Shown here piece after piece: positions 12,361 to 24,500 of a stretch of 64,000 nt of DNA. Numbering within the stretch: position 1 is the first letter of the stretch; each line of letters begins with the position of its first letter. A program made the position numbers and the translations under genes. The notes beneath the pieces are model-generated. The model searched no databases and was not told the DNA's origin. It saw only the letters and a list, made by a program, of their open reading frames with translations. The DNA lies in assembly GCF_000499845.2 (NCBI RefSeq), contig NC_023753.2:1736001-1800000 (forward strand). Direction: 5' to 3'. This DNA comes from Phaseolus vulgaris. Its lineage: Eukaryota > Streptophyta > Magnoliopsida > Fabales > Fabaceae.

Positions 12361-14040
12361 AAAATAATTCATGTAAAGGTGAATTTTAAAGATTATTAGT
12401 TTTTTTTTTCAGGAATTAGTAACACTTATTTGAAACATCACTCTTTATATTGTTGAAACATCTCCCAAATTCTAAAGTTCATTTAATGGTACAAAAGGTG
12501 AAAAGTAAAGTAAAAAATATAAATAAAAATGAAGAGAAATAAAAATATATTATTTTTATTTTATTTCATTCAATTATTATACTTAAAAACGATTTGAAAA
12601 TAAAAAATAGACCACGTTTATAATTCATTATAAGGTTGTTTTTAAAGTGAGTTGTGATAAAAAAAAATACAAAAAAAAAATTATATTATTTTATTTTTAC
12701 TTTTCACATTTTCAACTTACAATTACACAAAAATTTCTTACACCACCTTTCATAGATTTTTCAAATTTTCTAAACCTTCTAACTAAGTAAACAAGCCTCT
12801 CCCCCACTTTTATTTTATTTTATTTTAGCATTGTTTCCGTCTGTTTAACTATAGTGAAGACAGATTTGGATATAATATTAGACAAATTAAATAATCATAA
12901 ATATACTAAAATTATCTAAATACATAAATTTAACTAACAAAAAATATTTAATTATATTATTAATAAAAATAATAATATTAGTTAATAAAATGAATAATAA
13001 AATACGATTTTAATATAACACAAAAATATTTAATTTAATTTAATTTAATTTATTTATTTCCATTTTAAATTATTTTAATTTTTTTATTTATAATTTTAAT
13101 TAACTAAAATCTACACAAAAAATAACTCATATTTCATTTTTCAATTTTTTTTTATACACAAGGATAAATTTGTATTTTACATCATTACAAATAATTCAAA
13201 ATACTGTCACAACCATCATATCACTCACATATTTTAATAAATTTTTTCACACATCCACTTTAATATATCTCAATTTAATCACAAACTTTTTTTACATTTT
13301 CTTCTCAAATCCTCACATTTCCACTCACTCAAATCCTCACACTTTCACTCCTGAATCAAAACACGACATTATAGTTGTACCCTCCTAAAATTTAAAAATA
13401 TAATTTTATCCTTCTCAAAATAAATTAACAATGGTGAACATATAATATGTTGGTGTTGTAGTGTTTGAGTATTTTGTGAAGCTTAGATGCTTGGTAGTTG
13501 TGTTAGATACTTGGTGGTTGTGTTACATGGTAGTTGGTGGTACGATTTTGAGTGAGTTTGTTATTTTTGTTTGTGAAGTTTCAATTTTATATTTTGCAAT
13601 ATGATGACTTTCTTCTAGTTTGTACATTTCAAAATGTTAAAAATAGTATTTTTGTTTTTATGGAATGTACCATCCAGAAAATAAAATTTGTATTTAAAAT
13701 TTGAACACATTTCATATTGTGCAGTGTAAAACTCACTTCTAGAAATGCAAATACATTATAGATTTCACATTCTATAATCTATTAGTACTTTTTAGACCGT
13801 GCTCCAGAATGCATTTTTAAATTTGGAAGTGAATTCTAGGAAACACAATTTAAAATGTATTTTCAAATTTAAAAATATATTTTAGAATTCACTATCTATA
13901 ATCTATTCAAAATTTTATAAAATCTCTAATTCTTGATTATAATGATCAAAGTTTTACTTGTGATAATATTTTAGAAGTTATAACCTAAAATTTTGTAAGG
14001 TTCAAAATCTGCCATACTTTGTATAATGTAGTATATTTGT
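12361..14040. other. AT-rich intergenic DNA, copy B
   Basis: No gene seen. It is colinear with 807-1674 followed directly by 3116-3915, so it preserves the site that was empty before solo LTR copy 1 arrived. A 72-codon ORF at 13170-13388 has no match elsewhere and is not credible. Confidence 0.5.
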
Positions 14041-14052
14041 AAAAACTTAAAA

Positions 14053-14398
14053 GCGGAGGCGCGATTAGGGTTTTGCGGAGGCGCGATTAGGGTTTTGCGG
14101 AGGCGCGATAGTGCTCGCTTGACCAGTGCGAAGCGGCGATTAGGGGCGGTGACGACGGTGTGCATCTCGTGCGAAGCGGCGATCAGGGGCGGCGACGACG
14201 GTGTGCATCTCGTGCGATCCCGTTTTTCACCAGCGCGGCGGCTCCGATCGCGTTTTGCGCGAATCTTTCCACAAGGTGCAGCGGGCGACGTCGACCAGGG
14301 GCATAGCGTGGTGCGGCGGCGGCGGCAACGACCGGGCCTGTGCGCAGTGGTGGTGTGGGGGCGGTTGTACGTGGCGGTGGTGCAGTGAGTATTTTGGA
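14053..14398 (+). promoter_or_regulatory. LINE 5' UTR: GC-rich tandem repeats
   Basis: It opens with about 2.6 copies of a 22-bp unit (GCGGAGGCGCGATTAGGGTT..., 14053-14109). A duplicated ~43-bp unit starting GCGAAGCGGCGAT follows (about 14130-14215). The region is strikingly GC- and CpG-rich against its surroundings. Plant L1 5' UTRs carry the internal promoter, so this is the likely transcription start. Three overlapping ORFs (14095-14494) here are by-products of the GC-rich repeats. Confidence 0.6.
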
Positions 14399-14952
14399 AT
14401 GGCGGAGGGTTCTAATGGTTTCATCATCCCATGGAATTGTTTGAAGGATAGGGAAGTATCTCCTGCGAAGACGGTATATGCTAAGTCTGGACAAAAGAAA
14501 ACTTTTGCTCAGGCTTTGGGAACTACATGCGATATTCCTTTGTCCGAGTTACCCACTCCTTATATTAAGGGAGACATGATTGTGGTCCGGATCGATGAGA
14601 CAGAATACTTGGCTGGTCTTGAGGAATGCAAGACTCATTTACATGGGCGGGTTATTCTTTCTAAGGGAGATAAACCTCTCACACACCTGGACTTAACTAA
14701 AAAATTGCAGCCGGTGTGGAAGGCTCTTGGACCGTGGAAAGCAATTCCTCTCGGGAAGGGTTTTTATGAGTTTGAGTTTGCTTCTTTAGAAGACATGCGG
14801 TGGGTCCTCGGGATGGGTTCCTTGAAGCTATCTCCGGGTTTCTTGAGACTTTTTGCCTGGACAAAAGATTTTGTTCCAACTACCATGAAGAGTACAAAAA
14901 CTCAGGCCTGGGTTAGAATCTATAGTTTGCCTTTGGAGTATTGGAGGCCACA

Positions 14953-15959
14953 TGATGTGATTCCACTAGCCATATAGAGAAAGGTTCTTGACCTTCTTAG
15001 GAATCACCTTGAGTTGGACATTATAGAGGCACTTTTCTTAGAGTTGGATCATTGTTCTAAGACAAGAACTCACCAAAAACTAGTACCAAATCCCAAACTC
15101 ATTTGGATGAACCAATTTAAGTCAAATTGAACCGAACAAAAGAGTAAGAAAAGCAAAGGAACAAGATGAATGGACTGAAATATAAAACTGCCGAACCAAA
15201 ACTCATAAAAAAAAACAGCAAGAACACCAAACCAAAACTCAAGAACACAAGCTAACAAAAACAATCTCAAGAACACAAGCTAACAAAAACAATGGAAAGA
15301 GAAGAAAGGAAGGAGAAGAGAGTGCTCATGAAGATGGAAGAATGTTGGATGATCTCGCCACTAGAAGTGTGGAATGCTCCTAGATGAGAGTGATGCCGCC
15401 ACTTGAGGACTCCAATGATCCATCAAGATAAGACTAGAGAAGAAGGCTCCAAAAGCTCTCCAAAGTTCACTCAAAATTTGAGTAGAGTTTTCTTAGATTA
15501 ATTCCAATCTGAATTTTACAAAGGAAGCACCTCTATTTATAGCCTAAGGTGCTGAAAAATAGGTGGGAAATTTCAAATAAACTCATTTGAAATTCCCACC
15601 AAAAACAAGTCACATGGGAGGTGTGACCTTTTTCTACTATGACACCTCCCAAAAACTACACCTACACCTATCTACTAATACAACCCCCCTAAAACTCCTA
15701 ACTAAAGACTAAAAGATGCTTTAACAATAGAGGTTTCTAATGTTTCCCTCTAAGCACCTTCAACAATATTCTTTATTATTTAATACTTGGCCTTGCCCTT
15801 CATGAGATGAACTTGGGCTTTTTGGGCTTTGGCCTTCTTGGGCTTGGGCTTGGGCTTTGGGCCTCATCTTTTGCAAAGAATAATAAGAAGAACTTTAAAT
15901 GTGAGGGCGAATGATCTTGTCCTTCATTATTAAAAGCCTTCTTTATTTGATTCGGATCA
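14953..15959 (-). repeat. 3' LTR of the nested gag-protease element
   Basis: It is 1007 bp, nearly identical to 19392-20398. On the minus strand it begins TGATCC (the other LTR has TGATGC) and ends CATCA. The gag-protease ORF runs 160 bp into it before stopping at 15800. Confidence 0.92.
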
Positions 15960-18040
15960 TACTCCCCGAGTTGGAGAGAATTCGCCCACGAATTCTGAAT
16001 CCCTGCATATAACAAAGTCAGTTTACTTTTACAATCAAAAGTGTAAGAAAAAGGAATACATGACTTAGCGGATGGAACCAAAGGGATTGCAGAAAAGGAG
16101 GTCCTATAAATCGACCAAGTTGGAAAAATTTGATTGGGAATGATGATGTTTTTTGGAAAAAGACCTCTTAAATGGTGAAACCCATTAGGAGGTATGAAAA
16201 AATCATCCTTAACATATTTTAACCAAGTTGGTGTTGAAATAGGAACCTTGGGTAATGAAAAAGATAAAGAAGAAGAAGACCTTGGAGGGTCCATTTGAGG
16301 CATAGCACGAGTCAACATGATGGATTTAGAGGAGAAAATGGTGTGACTCGGTGTAGTACTTACTTCTTTTTCTTTCTCATTTTCTCTTTTAGTTTTCATT
16401 TTTATTTGGTCCTCATGAACCTCTTTGGGAGAGAGGGGTTTTAATATAACCTTGCGCCCTAGGAAGGAAAAAGACATTGTATTGGATAGGCCATCATGTA
16501 AAACATGTCTATCATATTGCCAAGGCCTTCCAAAAAGAAGATGAGATGCTTCCATGGGCACAACATCACATAAAACCTCATCTTTATACTTTCCTATTGC
16601 AAAGTTAATGAGGACTTGTTTATTCACCATGATTTCACCTACTTCACTAAGCCATGGTAATTTGTAGGGCTTGGTATGAGAGATAGTGGGTAAGGCTAAC
16701 TTCTCCACAACTCTTGTACTAGCCACATTAGTGCAACTTCCCCCATCAATAATCAAGGAACATAACTTGTTGTTGATAAGACATCGGGTGTGAAAAATAT
16801 TTTCTCTTTGAGTATCATTCAAAGATTTTGGAATTGTGCCCAACATACGTCTTACCATCAATAAGTCACCTTCACAAGGACTTTCACTCTCATTTTCACT
16901 TGATGGTCTAGAAGGTGAAGAATGCCTAGGTGAAGTGGAATCATGCTCACTAACTACAATGCCTTCATGCATGTACATACTTCGTTTAGAAGGGCAATTA
17001 GTAGCAATGTGACCATATCTCAAACATTTAAAACACTTTTGACTAGACGATTTAATTGGGGATTTAGGCCTAGAAGTAGATGGCGTAGGATCCTTGGGTT
17101 TGAAAGAAGAATCATTGGAAGGATGTTTAGAAAAAGAATTTTTGTTTCTCCAAGACTTGGAGTAGTATCCATCATTGGAAGCATTTTTGAAAGAGTTTTT
17201 CTTAGCAAGTTGGGCTTCCACCTTCATTGCAAGATGAACTAAAGAGCCCAATGATGAATACTCTTGTAACTCAACAAAGTCTTGAATATCCTTCCTAAGA
17301 CCACTCACAAACCTAGCAATCATAGCTTCCTCACTTTCCTCTAATTCAATTTTAAGCACAAGCGTTTCTAGCTCTTTATAATATTCATCCACATTTAGCG
17401 TGCCTTGTTGAAACCGTTGGAGTCTCAACATGAGGTCTTTCCTAAAATGTGGGGGCACAAATCTAGCGCACATTTGATCCTTTAAAGAGTTCCAAGAGTC
17501 CACGGGAGGACCCTTGTGATAGATAATGTCCTTTACAATTCCATGCCACCATTTCATGGCATAATCACTAAACTCTAGGGTGGCTAGCTTAAGCTTATGC
17601 TCATCTTGGATCTCATGGATCTCAAATATTTGTTCACACTTAGCCTCCCAATCTAAATATACATTAGGATCACTTGAGCCATTGAAACAAGGAAGCTTGA
17701 CCGAAGGTAGCCTAGCCTTTGCATCTTGGTACTAGCCATTGCCATAGTGAGGTCTCTCCCCTTGGTTGTGATGTCTATGTCCAAGGAATTGGGGTGGAGT
17801 TCTCCTTCTCCTATGGTCCTCTTCACGGCCTATGTCATTGGAAGAACCTCTTGTTGAAGGTCTATGTGAATGATGCCCATCATGGATAGAAGGAGATGGT
17901 CTAGCTTGTTGGACCTCCATCTTTTGCATTTTCTCTTCCAAGCGTCTAATAGTTCTTTGTGCTTCATGTAATTCACCAAGGATTGAAGCTTTGGAAGGAG
18001 AATTCTGCTTGTATGATGCATCACTTGAAAATCCAGCCAT
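15800..18040 (-). pseudogene. gag-protease polyprotein with one in-frame amber codon
   Basis: From ATG at 18040 the frame is open to 15800 (747 codons) except for one TAG at 17734-17732, between HYGNG and YQDAKARLPS. The sense codon was probably CAG. The N-terminal part has a coiled-coil-like stretch (LHEAQRTIRRLEEKMQKME). The gag core lies around residues 160-290. A CX2CX4HX4C zinc knuckle (CFKCLRYGHIATNC) is near residue 335, followed by a protease-like active site (LIIDGGSCTNVAS) near residue 428. In usual retropepsins this site is D-S/T-G; here it is D-G-G. No RT follows. Gag packages RNA into particles. With the stop it is probably silent, unless read-through occurs. Confidence 0.82.
15960..15970 (-). 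other. Polypurine tract next to the 3' LTR
   Basis: On the minus strand the bases just before the 3' LTR read CGGGGAGTA, a short purine-rich primer for plus-strand synthesis. Confidence 0.5.
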
Positions 18041-19371
18041 GTGTAATTAAAAACAGCAAACACACAAAAACAGCAAACAAGTTAAGAAACAAAATTAGCA
18101 AAAACAGTGAGTGTTTTAAGCAAAATGCCGAAGTGAATTGAGGCAGAAAAAGAGATCACTCTCAAAGAAATAATGTTCTTGCACCAATCTGATCTTGAGG
18201 CCTTGGAATCCTCAAATGAAATATGTCAAAGCAAGCACACCAATCTTAAGAGCAATCCACCACAAAACCAAAGAAACAATAAAGACAAACAAGAAAAGGT
18301 ATAAGCAAGGAAAGGTAATTGCAAAAGGAAAACTATATGTAAGACAAACTCAAAGAGTAAGAATGAAAGACAATCAAGAAAATAAAGAACTCAATGAGAA
18401 AAGTAGGCACACAAAAGAATACCTAAGGAAAAGCACTAGAGTAGATGAAGAAAACAAAAAAATTTAGCTACTGGAAAAAAAAAAATTTTAAATGCAAACT
18501 GTGCTTGATATTCACTGATTTAACTGGAACGTTGTAGAGCGAACTGGATTATGAAATTTATACCACAGAAACTTCAAGATGTTAACTCAAAAATGGCACT
18601 GGAATCAATTAAAAACAGTAAGCCAATTGAGAGAAATAAATTTTTTAAAATCGCTGCCAGATTACCGTATTTTTTTTTGGCAGGAATGTACATTTTTTTT
18701 ATTTTTTTTATCATTTTTTGTGTACTTCATATTTTTGAATGATTCTTTTTTCTATTCTTTTCTAACACTTTGAATATCTCAAATCCAGAATTTCAGAATT
18801 TTAAAGTACGTAAATCAGTTTCAATAAGGAAAAACAGTAAGCACTTTTTTCAGAACAGAGGAATCCTAATAGGAATAAAAAAACAGGATGATGAACTAGC
18901 AAAGACATAATAGAAAATGATGTATTGGAACTTGTATAGGTCTAGAATACAAGTATGAACTCAAATCTAAAAAGAAAATGCACAAAGGATCAACATCAAT
19001 TCAGAAAATTATATGACACCAAAGCAAGAAACAATCAAAACAATAAAAGTACTACTAGAAGTAATGACATATATGGAATAACATGACTAAGACAAAACTT
19101 GACATGATTCAAAAATTAAAAGACACATCACAAATTGTAACAAGTGAAAGGAAGCTTAAGGTAAACTCTAGGAAGGATAATGCCATTCCAAAAGAGCAAC
19201 CATACTCATAAGAATTATGAGTGCCATAAACCTTTTCACAAACACTTGGTGTAAAAGAAAAACAGCAAGAATACTCAAATAAAATTCTAAAACAGAAACT
19301 TAAATTGCAAGAAATTAAAAGAGCTCTTGAAATAAAGTGCTACACAACTCAAAAATTAAACAAGAATGAAC
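18041..19371 (-). other. 5' untranslated interior of the nested element
   Basis: 1.3 kb between the gag start and the primer-binding site. It is A-rich on the + strand. The small ORFs here (18195-18467, 18551-18773) are Lys- or Phe-rich artefacts of composition. No RT or integrase remnant is seen. Confidence 0.6.
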
Positions 19372-19391
19372 CTAAGACTCATGATACCACA
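19372..19391 (-). other. Primer-binding site (initiator Met tRNA)
   Basis: On the minus strand, two bases after the 5' LTR, the sequence reads TGGTATCATGAG. The common plant tRNA-iMet PBS is TGGTATCAGAG; here one T is inserted. This fixes the element's orientation. Confidence 0.8.
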
Positions 19392-20398
19392 TGATGTGAT
19401 TCCACTAGCCATATAGAGAAAGGTTCTTGACCTTCTTAGGAATCACCTTGAGTTGGACATTATAGAGGCACTTTTCTTAGAGTTGGATCATTGTTCTAAG
19501 ACAAGAACTCACCAAAAACTAGTACCAAATCCCAAACTCATTTGGATGAACCAATTTAAGTCAAATTGAACCGAACAAAAGAGTAAGAAAAGCAAAGGAA
19601 CAAGATGAATGGACTGAAATATAAAACTGCCGAACCAAAACTCATAAAAAAAAACAGCAAGAACACCAAACCAAAACTCAAGAACACAAGCTAACAAAAA
19701 CAATCTCAAGAACACAAGCTAACAAAAACAATGGAAAGAGAAGAAAGGAAGGAGAAGAGAGTGCTCATGAAGATGGAAGAATGTTGGATGATCTCGCCAC
19801 TAGAAGTGTGGAATGCTCCTAGATGAGAGTGATGCCGCCACTTGAGGACTCCAATGATCCATCAAGATAAGACTAGAGAAGAAGGCTCCAAAAGCTCTCC
19901 AAAGTTCACTCAAAATTTGAGTAGAGTTTTCTTAGATTAATTCCAATCTAAATTTTACAAAGGAAGCACCTCTATTTATAGCCTAAGGTGCTGAAAAATA
20001 GGTGGGAAATTTCAAATAAACTCATTTGAAATTCCCACCAAAAACAAGTCACATGGGAGGTGTGACCTTTTTCTACTATGACACCTCCCAAAAACTACAC
20101 CTACACCTATCTACTAATACACCCCCCCTAAAACTCCTAACTAAAGACTAAAAGATGCTTTAACAATAGAGGTTTCTAATATTTCCCTCTAAGCACCTTC
20201 AACAATATTCTTTATTATTTAATACTTGGCCTTGCCCTTCATGAGATGAACTTGGGCTTTTTGGGCTTTGTCCTTCTTGGGCTTGGGCTTGGGCTTTGGA
20301 CCTCATCTTTTGCAAAGAATAATAAGAAGAACTTTAAATGTGAGGGCGAATGATCTTGTCCCTCATTATTAAAAGCCTTCTTTATTTGATTCGCATCA
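19392..20398 (-). repeat. 5' LTR of the nested gag-protease element
   Basis: It is 1007 bp, the same length as the 3' LTR, and nearly identical to it. It ends on the + strand with GCATCA before the CCACA target duplication. The 68-codon ORF found in both LTRs (15070-15276 and 19509-19715, minus) is a shared chance frame. Confidence 0.92.
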
Positions 20399-21535
20399 CC
20401 ACATGTGATTTTTTCAATCATAAAATGTCTTGGTACTCCTTTGGTTTTGGATGAGAATACTATGAGAAAGAAAAGGGGTATGTTTGCTAGAGTGCTGGTG
20501 GATATTGATATGTTGTCTCCTCTTCCTGATCATCTCTGGGTTGAACGCTCAGACTTTACCTTTGTAGCTGGTGTGGAATATGAATGGCTCCCACCTTTTT
20601 GTTCTCACTGTAAGGTGATAGGCGATGAGCTTGCTCAGTGCCGAGTGCTTCATGATCAGGGTCGTGCTCCTGTGTCTCAACATAAATCTTCTCATAAGAT
20701 AATTTTTGATGAACGAGATCAGGGGAGGACTGAGGTCCCAAAACAACGTAAAGAGTATCGTAAAAAAGATCCGCAGCCGACGCACGTGGAAGGTTGCACT
20801 GATAAATTGACCATTAATGCTTCTAGCGGAGCTAAAGCAGGGTCACTCTTGGGTCATACTGCTCTTGATAAATCAGGTGGAGTGGAGGATGATTTTGCTG
20901 ATATGCCTTCTCTTAAAGCAGGGATTGCCCACTCACACTTCGGATTTCCCAGAAACGGGGACGCTAAGGAATTCACCTGGCCTTATGAAAGCCAAGGGCT
21001 CCGAGTCTCATGCTCCTTTTGATGCTCATCATGTGGAGGTCTTGAATCCAGTGGTGGTATCCCCTCAGTTACGTCCTATCTCTCCTCAGCGGGAAAAATC
21101 ACATGTTCATACTACAAACCTACCCAATACTCCAATTGGTGGTCATCATGAGGAGGTCTCTGCTATTGTGACTGTACCATCCCCGTCGTTGGTGCTAAAA
21201 AATCACTTCTCCTCTCTTGATGGTTTAGACACTACAGATGTGGGAGGTGATCCTTATATTGGTACGTCTACTGCCATTGTTGAACCTCAGAAGGCTAAAT
21301 CTTCTGCGGATGTTAAAGCACTATCGTTGGACCTGCAAAATCACTTTTCCTCTCTTGATGGTTTGGAAAATACAACTGTTCTTTCAAAATTTTGGGCTGA
21401 TCCCAACGAGATGGAGGAGGATGACAGTGATACTGGAGAGGAAATAGTTTGCACTAAAAGAAAACCAGGGAGACCACCTAAGAAGAATGGTAAATCCAAA
21501 AAAACTGCTAAGGCAGTTCTCTCCACAATGTCGCA

Positions 21536-24500
21536 ATGAAAGTCTCTTCATTTTTCTGGAATGTTAGAGGATTGGGAAACCACAAAACTGTGGAGATGTT
21601 GATTAGTTTACTCAAACTACATAAACCTCTTCTGGTTTTTCTTGCTGAACCTATGGTGCCGTACACTAATGCTTTTGAAGTCATTTTCAAATCTGTTAAT
21701 ATGCATTTGGTGGCTACGTCTCCTATTGTTAATAAAGCCGCTAAACTTTGGTGTTTGTCAGTTCCTAATTTGGTCCGAAATTTCTTGGTAAATGAACAAT
21801 TTATTTCTGTAACTTGTCATTTGCATGATAAATGTTTTAGTTTTGCAGGTGTTTATGGTGCTACCACATACGTGGCTAGACGGGTTTTGTGGAGGGATCT
21901 TAGTTCCTTCATAGGGCCTTGGTGTATTATGGGTGATTTTAATGTTGTGCTCTCGACGGATGACTGTAAAGGAGGGGTGGCTCCTAATCAAGTTTCTTGT
22001 AATGAATTCCTTGATTGGATTAATACTAATGACCTTTCTTGTATGCCTTTTACTGGAACTTGCTATACTTGGTGTAATGGAAGGAGAGGGCTCCATAGAA
22101 TTCATAGAAGATTGGATAGGGCGTTATGTAACGGAGTGTGTTTGGATGAATGGGATTCTTGTACTTATCAGGTTCTTGTTAAAAATTGTTCAGATCATTC
22201 CCCTATTCTTACTAGTCTTGCTAGTAATTCTTTGAGGAAGGTTAGCAATTTTCGTTTCTTTTCTATGTGGCTTCAAGACGCTTCATGTATGAAGCTTATT
22301 CATGATTCTTGGGCTAATAAGGTTGTTGGTTGTCCTATGTTTATTTTACATCATAAGTTAAAAAGGTTGAAAGTTGAGCTACGTGACTGGAATAAAAATT
22401 CTTTTGGCAATATTCACAATGCAGTTCTTCTTAAACAGGGTCTTCTCCTTGGTATTCAACAAACCTTAGAGACTGCTAGTATGTCTGATATTGATGGGCT
22501 TCTCTATCAAGAAAGGATCGCTAAGGAGGAGCTTGATCATGCTCTTCACTGTCAATATTTGTTTTGGAAAGAAAGGGCTAAAATGCTTTGGTTTAAAGAT
22601 GGGGATAGAAATACTGCTTTTTTCCATGATGTGGTCAAGAGGAGGAATAATTCTAGTGGAATTCATCGTCTACGAATTGATAATGTTGTTACTGAGGATT
22701 CTACATTCATTGAGGAACATATTTTGGATTTTTATAAAACTCTTTATGCTGAGTCTATTTCTCATGATCCGGATATAGACAATATGGAAGATTTTATTGG
22801 TACTTATATTCCTGAGTTGGTTTCCTCTGAGGAGAATATGATGTTGATTAAGTGTCATGATTTTTTGGAAATCAGGAATGTTGTTTTTAACCTTAATGGA
22901 AATAGTGCCCCTGGTCCTGATGGCTTTGGTGGTATTTTTTATCATTCTTGTTGGGATATTATTGGGACAGATGTTTGTAAGGCAGTCCAACAGTTTTTTA
23001 AACAAAACTGGGTTCTCCCTGGAATGAACAGTAATGTGGTATCTCTTATTCCTAAGATTCAGGGTGCTGAATCTATTAAAGATTTCAGGCCGATTGCTGT
23101 TGCTAATTTTAAATTTAAGATTATTTCCAAGATTTTGGCAGATCGGCTTGCTCTTGTGGCTGCCAGAATTATTTCTCCTAATCAGTATGGGTTTGTGCAG
23201 GGCAGACAGATTCAAGATTGTATTAGTATTGCCTCTGAAGCTATTAACTTGCTTTCTAAAAAGGTTCACGGAGGCAATGTGGCTTACAAAGTTGATATTC
23301 ACAAAGCCTTTGACACTCTAAGTTGGAAGTTTTTACTATTAGTTTTGTCACGCTTTGGTTTTCACTCCTCGTTTGTCGGTTGGATTAGTACTATTCTCTG
23401 TTCAGCTATGCTTTCTATCAGAATAAATGGTAGTTTGGTGGGTTTTTTTCCTTGTAGTAGAGGTGTTAGACAAGGTGATCCTTTGTCTCCTATACTTTTT
23501 TGTCTTGCAGAGGAAGTTCTTAGTAGAGGTCTCTCAAAGCTTGTGAATGATAAGAAGATTCTACATATGGCTAGTCCACAAGGTTTTCTCACTCCCTCTC
23601 ATATTTTATTTGCGGATGACATTTTCATTTTTTGTAGGGCGGATAATAAGTCTCTTAGAAATTTGAGTAATTTTCTTAAAACATATGGTGATTTCTCTGG
23701 CCAATATGTTAATAATTCTAAGAGTAGTTTTTTCACCATGGATAATTCTACAAGGTTTATCACCAAAATTCAGCGTATTCTTTCATGTAGTCATGGTTGT
23801 TTGCCTTTCACTTATTTAGGAGTGCCTATCTTTGTTGGTGCTCCAAGGGGTCGTTTTCTTCAACCTTTGGCTGATAAAGTCAAATTGAAGTTAGCTTCTT
23901 GGAAAGGTAAATCTCTTAGCATGATGGGTCGGGTTCAGTTGGTCAATACGGTGATTACGGGTCTTCTAGCTTATAGTTTTAATTTGTATAAATGGCCTGT
24001 TTCTCTTCTTAAGCAAGTTGAGCAGTGGTGTCGAAATTTTATTTGGACTGGTGATATTTTGAAAAAAGGTATAGCTACTGTTAATTGGGATACGATTTGT
24101 TCTCCCCTTGAGAATGGAGGTTTGAAAATTATTAACCTTCACCATGAAAATAATGCATATCTTCTTAAGCTTGCTTGGAACTTTGCTTATAGCAACAAGC
24201 CTTGGTCTTTGCTCTTGAAAGCCAGGGTCCTTAAATCAAAATACGAGTTTCGAATGGTTTATAGATCGTCATCTCTTTGGCCTGGAATTAAGCAGTTTTA
24301 TTCTACTATACTTGATTATACTTCTTGGACTGTTGGTACAGGTTCTCTTATTAATTTCTGGAATGATAAATGGTGTGCTACTATTTCTTTAGCAAATATT
24401 GCAGGATTATCTGATGGTGCTAGTAGTTCGGATACAGTCTCTCAGTTTTGGACAGGTGCTGATTGGAATATTCCATTGTCTTTACAGCATATGCCTCATC

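Larger units (their letters stand above)
14953..20398 (-). mobile_element. Non-autonomous LTR retrotransposon (gag-protease only, Ty3/gypsy-like)
   Basis: Two 1007-bp LTRs (14953-15959, 19392-20398) with TG...CA ends are flanked by a perfect 5-bp duplication CCACA (14948-14952 and 20399-20403). The element lies on the minus strand, so the right LTR is the 5' LTR. The primer-binding site for initiator Met tRNA lies just inside it. The 3.4-kb interior encodes only gag and an aspartic protease region. No reverse transcriptase, RNase H or integrase is visible, so it must rely on a partner. By eye the LTRs differ at about seven positions, which points to recent insertion. Confidence 0.92.
14399..21539 (+). 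pseudogene. LINE ORF1 (nucleic-acid-binding protein), interrupted and frameshifted
   Basis: The reading frame runs 14399-14952, is interrupted by the LTR element, and resumes at 20404 in exactly the same frame (codon CAT is split by the insertion). The first part has the conserved plant-LINE DUF4283-like region ending in WVRIYSLPLEYWRP. The second part has a CCHC-type start (FCSHCKVIG) without a complete knuckle. Near 20960-21000 a frameshift moves the frame; the frame that ends at 21539 holds a KRKPGRPPK AT-hook-like stretch. The start at 14399 is preferred over an in-frame ATG at 14201, because that upstream part reads only 5'-UTR repeats. The protein cannot be made whole. Confidence 0.82.

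Noticed and set aside
14095..14494. Overlapping ORFs on both strands in the GC-rich patch
   Set aside because: GC-rich repeats lack stop codons. They are upstream of the LINE ORF1 start and encode Arg/Ala-rich repeats.
15070..15276. Identical 68-codon minus-strand ORFs at 15070-15276 and 19509-19715
   Set aside because: They lie at the same place in the two LTRs of one element. Composition is Phe/Leu-rich and no coding signal is seen beyond the LTR identity.
18195..18773. Lys-rich and Phe-rich ORFs on the + strand
   Set aside because: They are antisense to the untranslated interior of the nested LTR element. The composition follows the A-rich strand and there is no domain.
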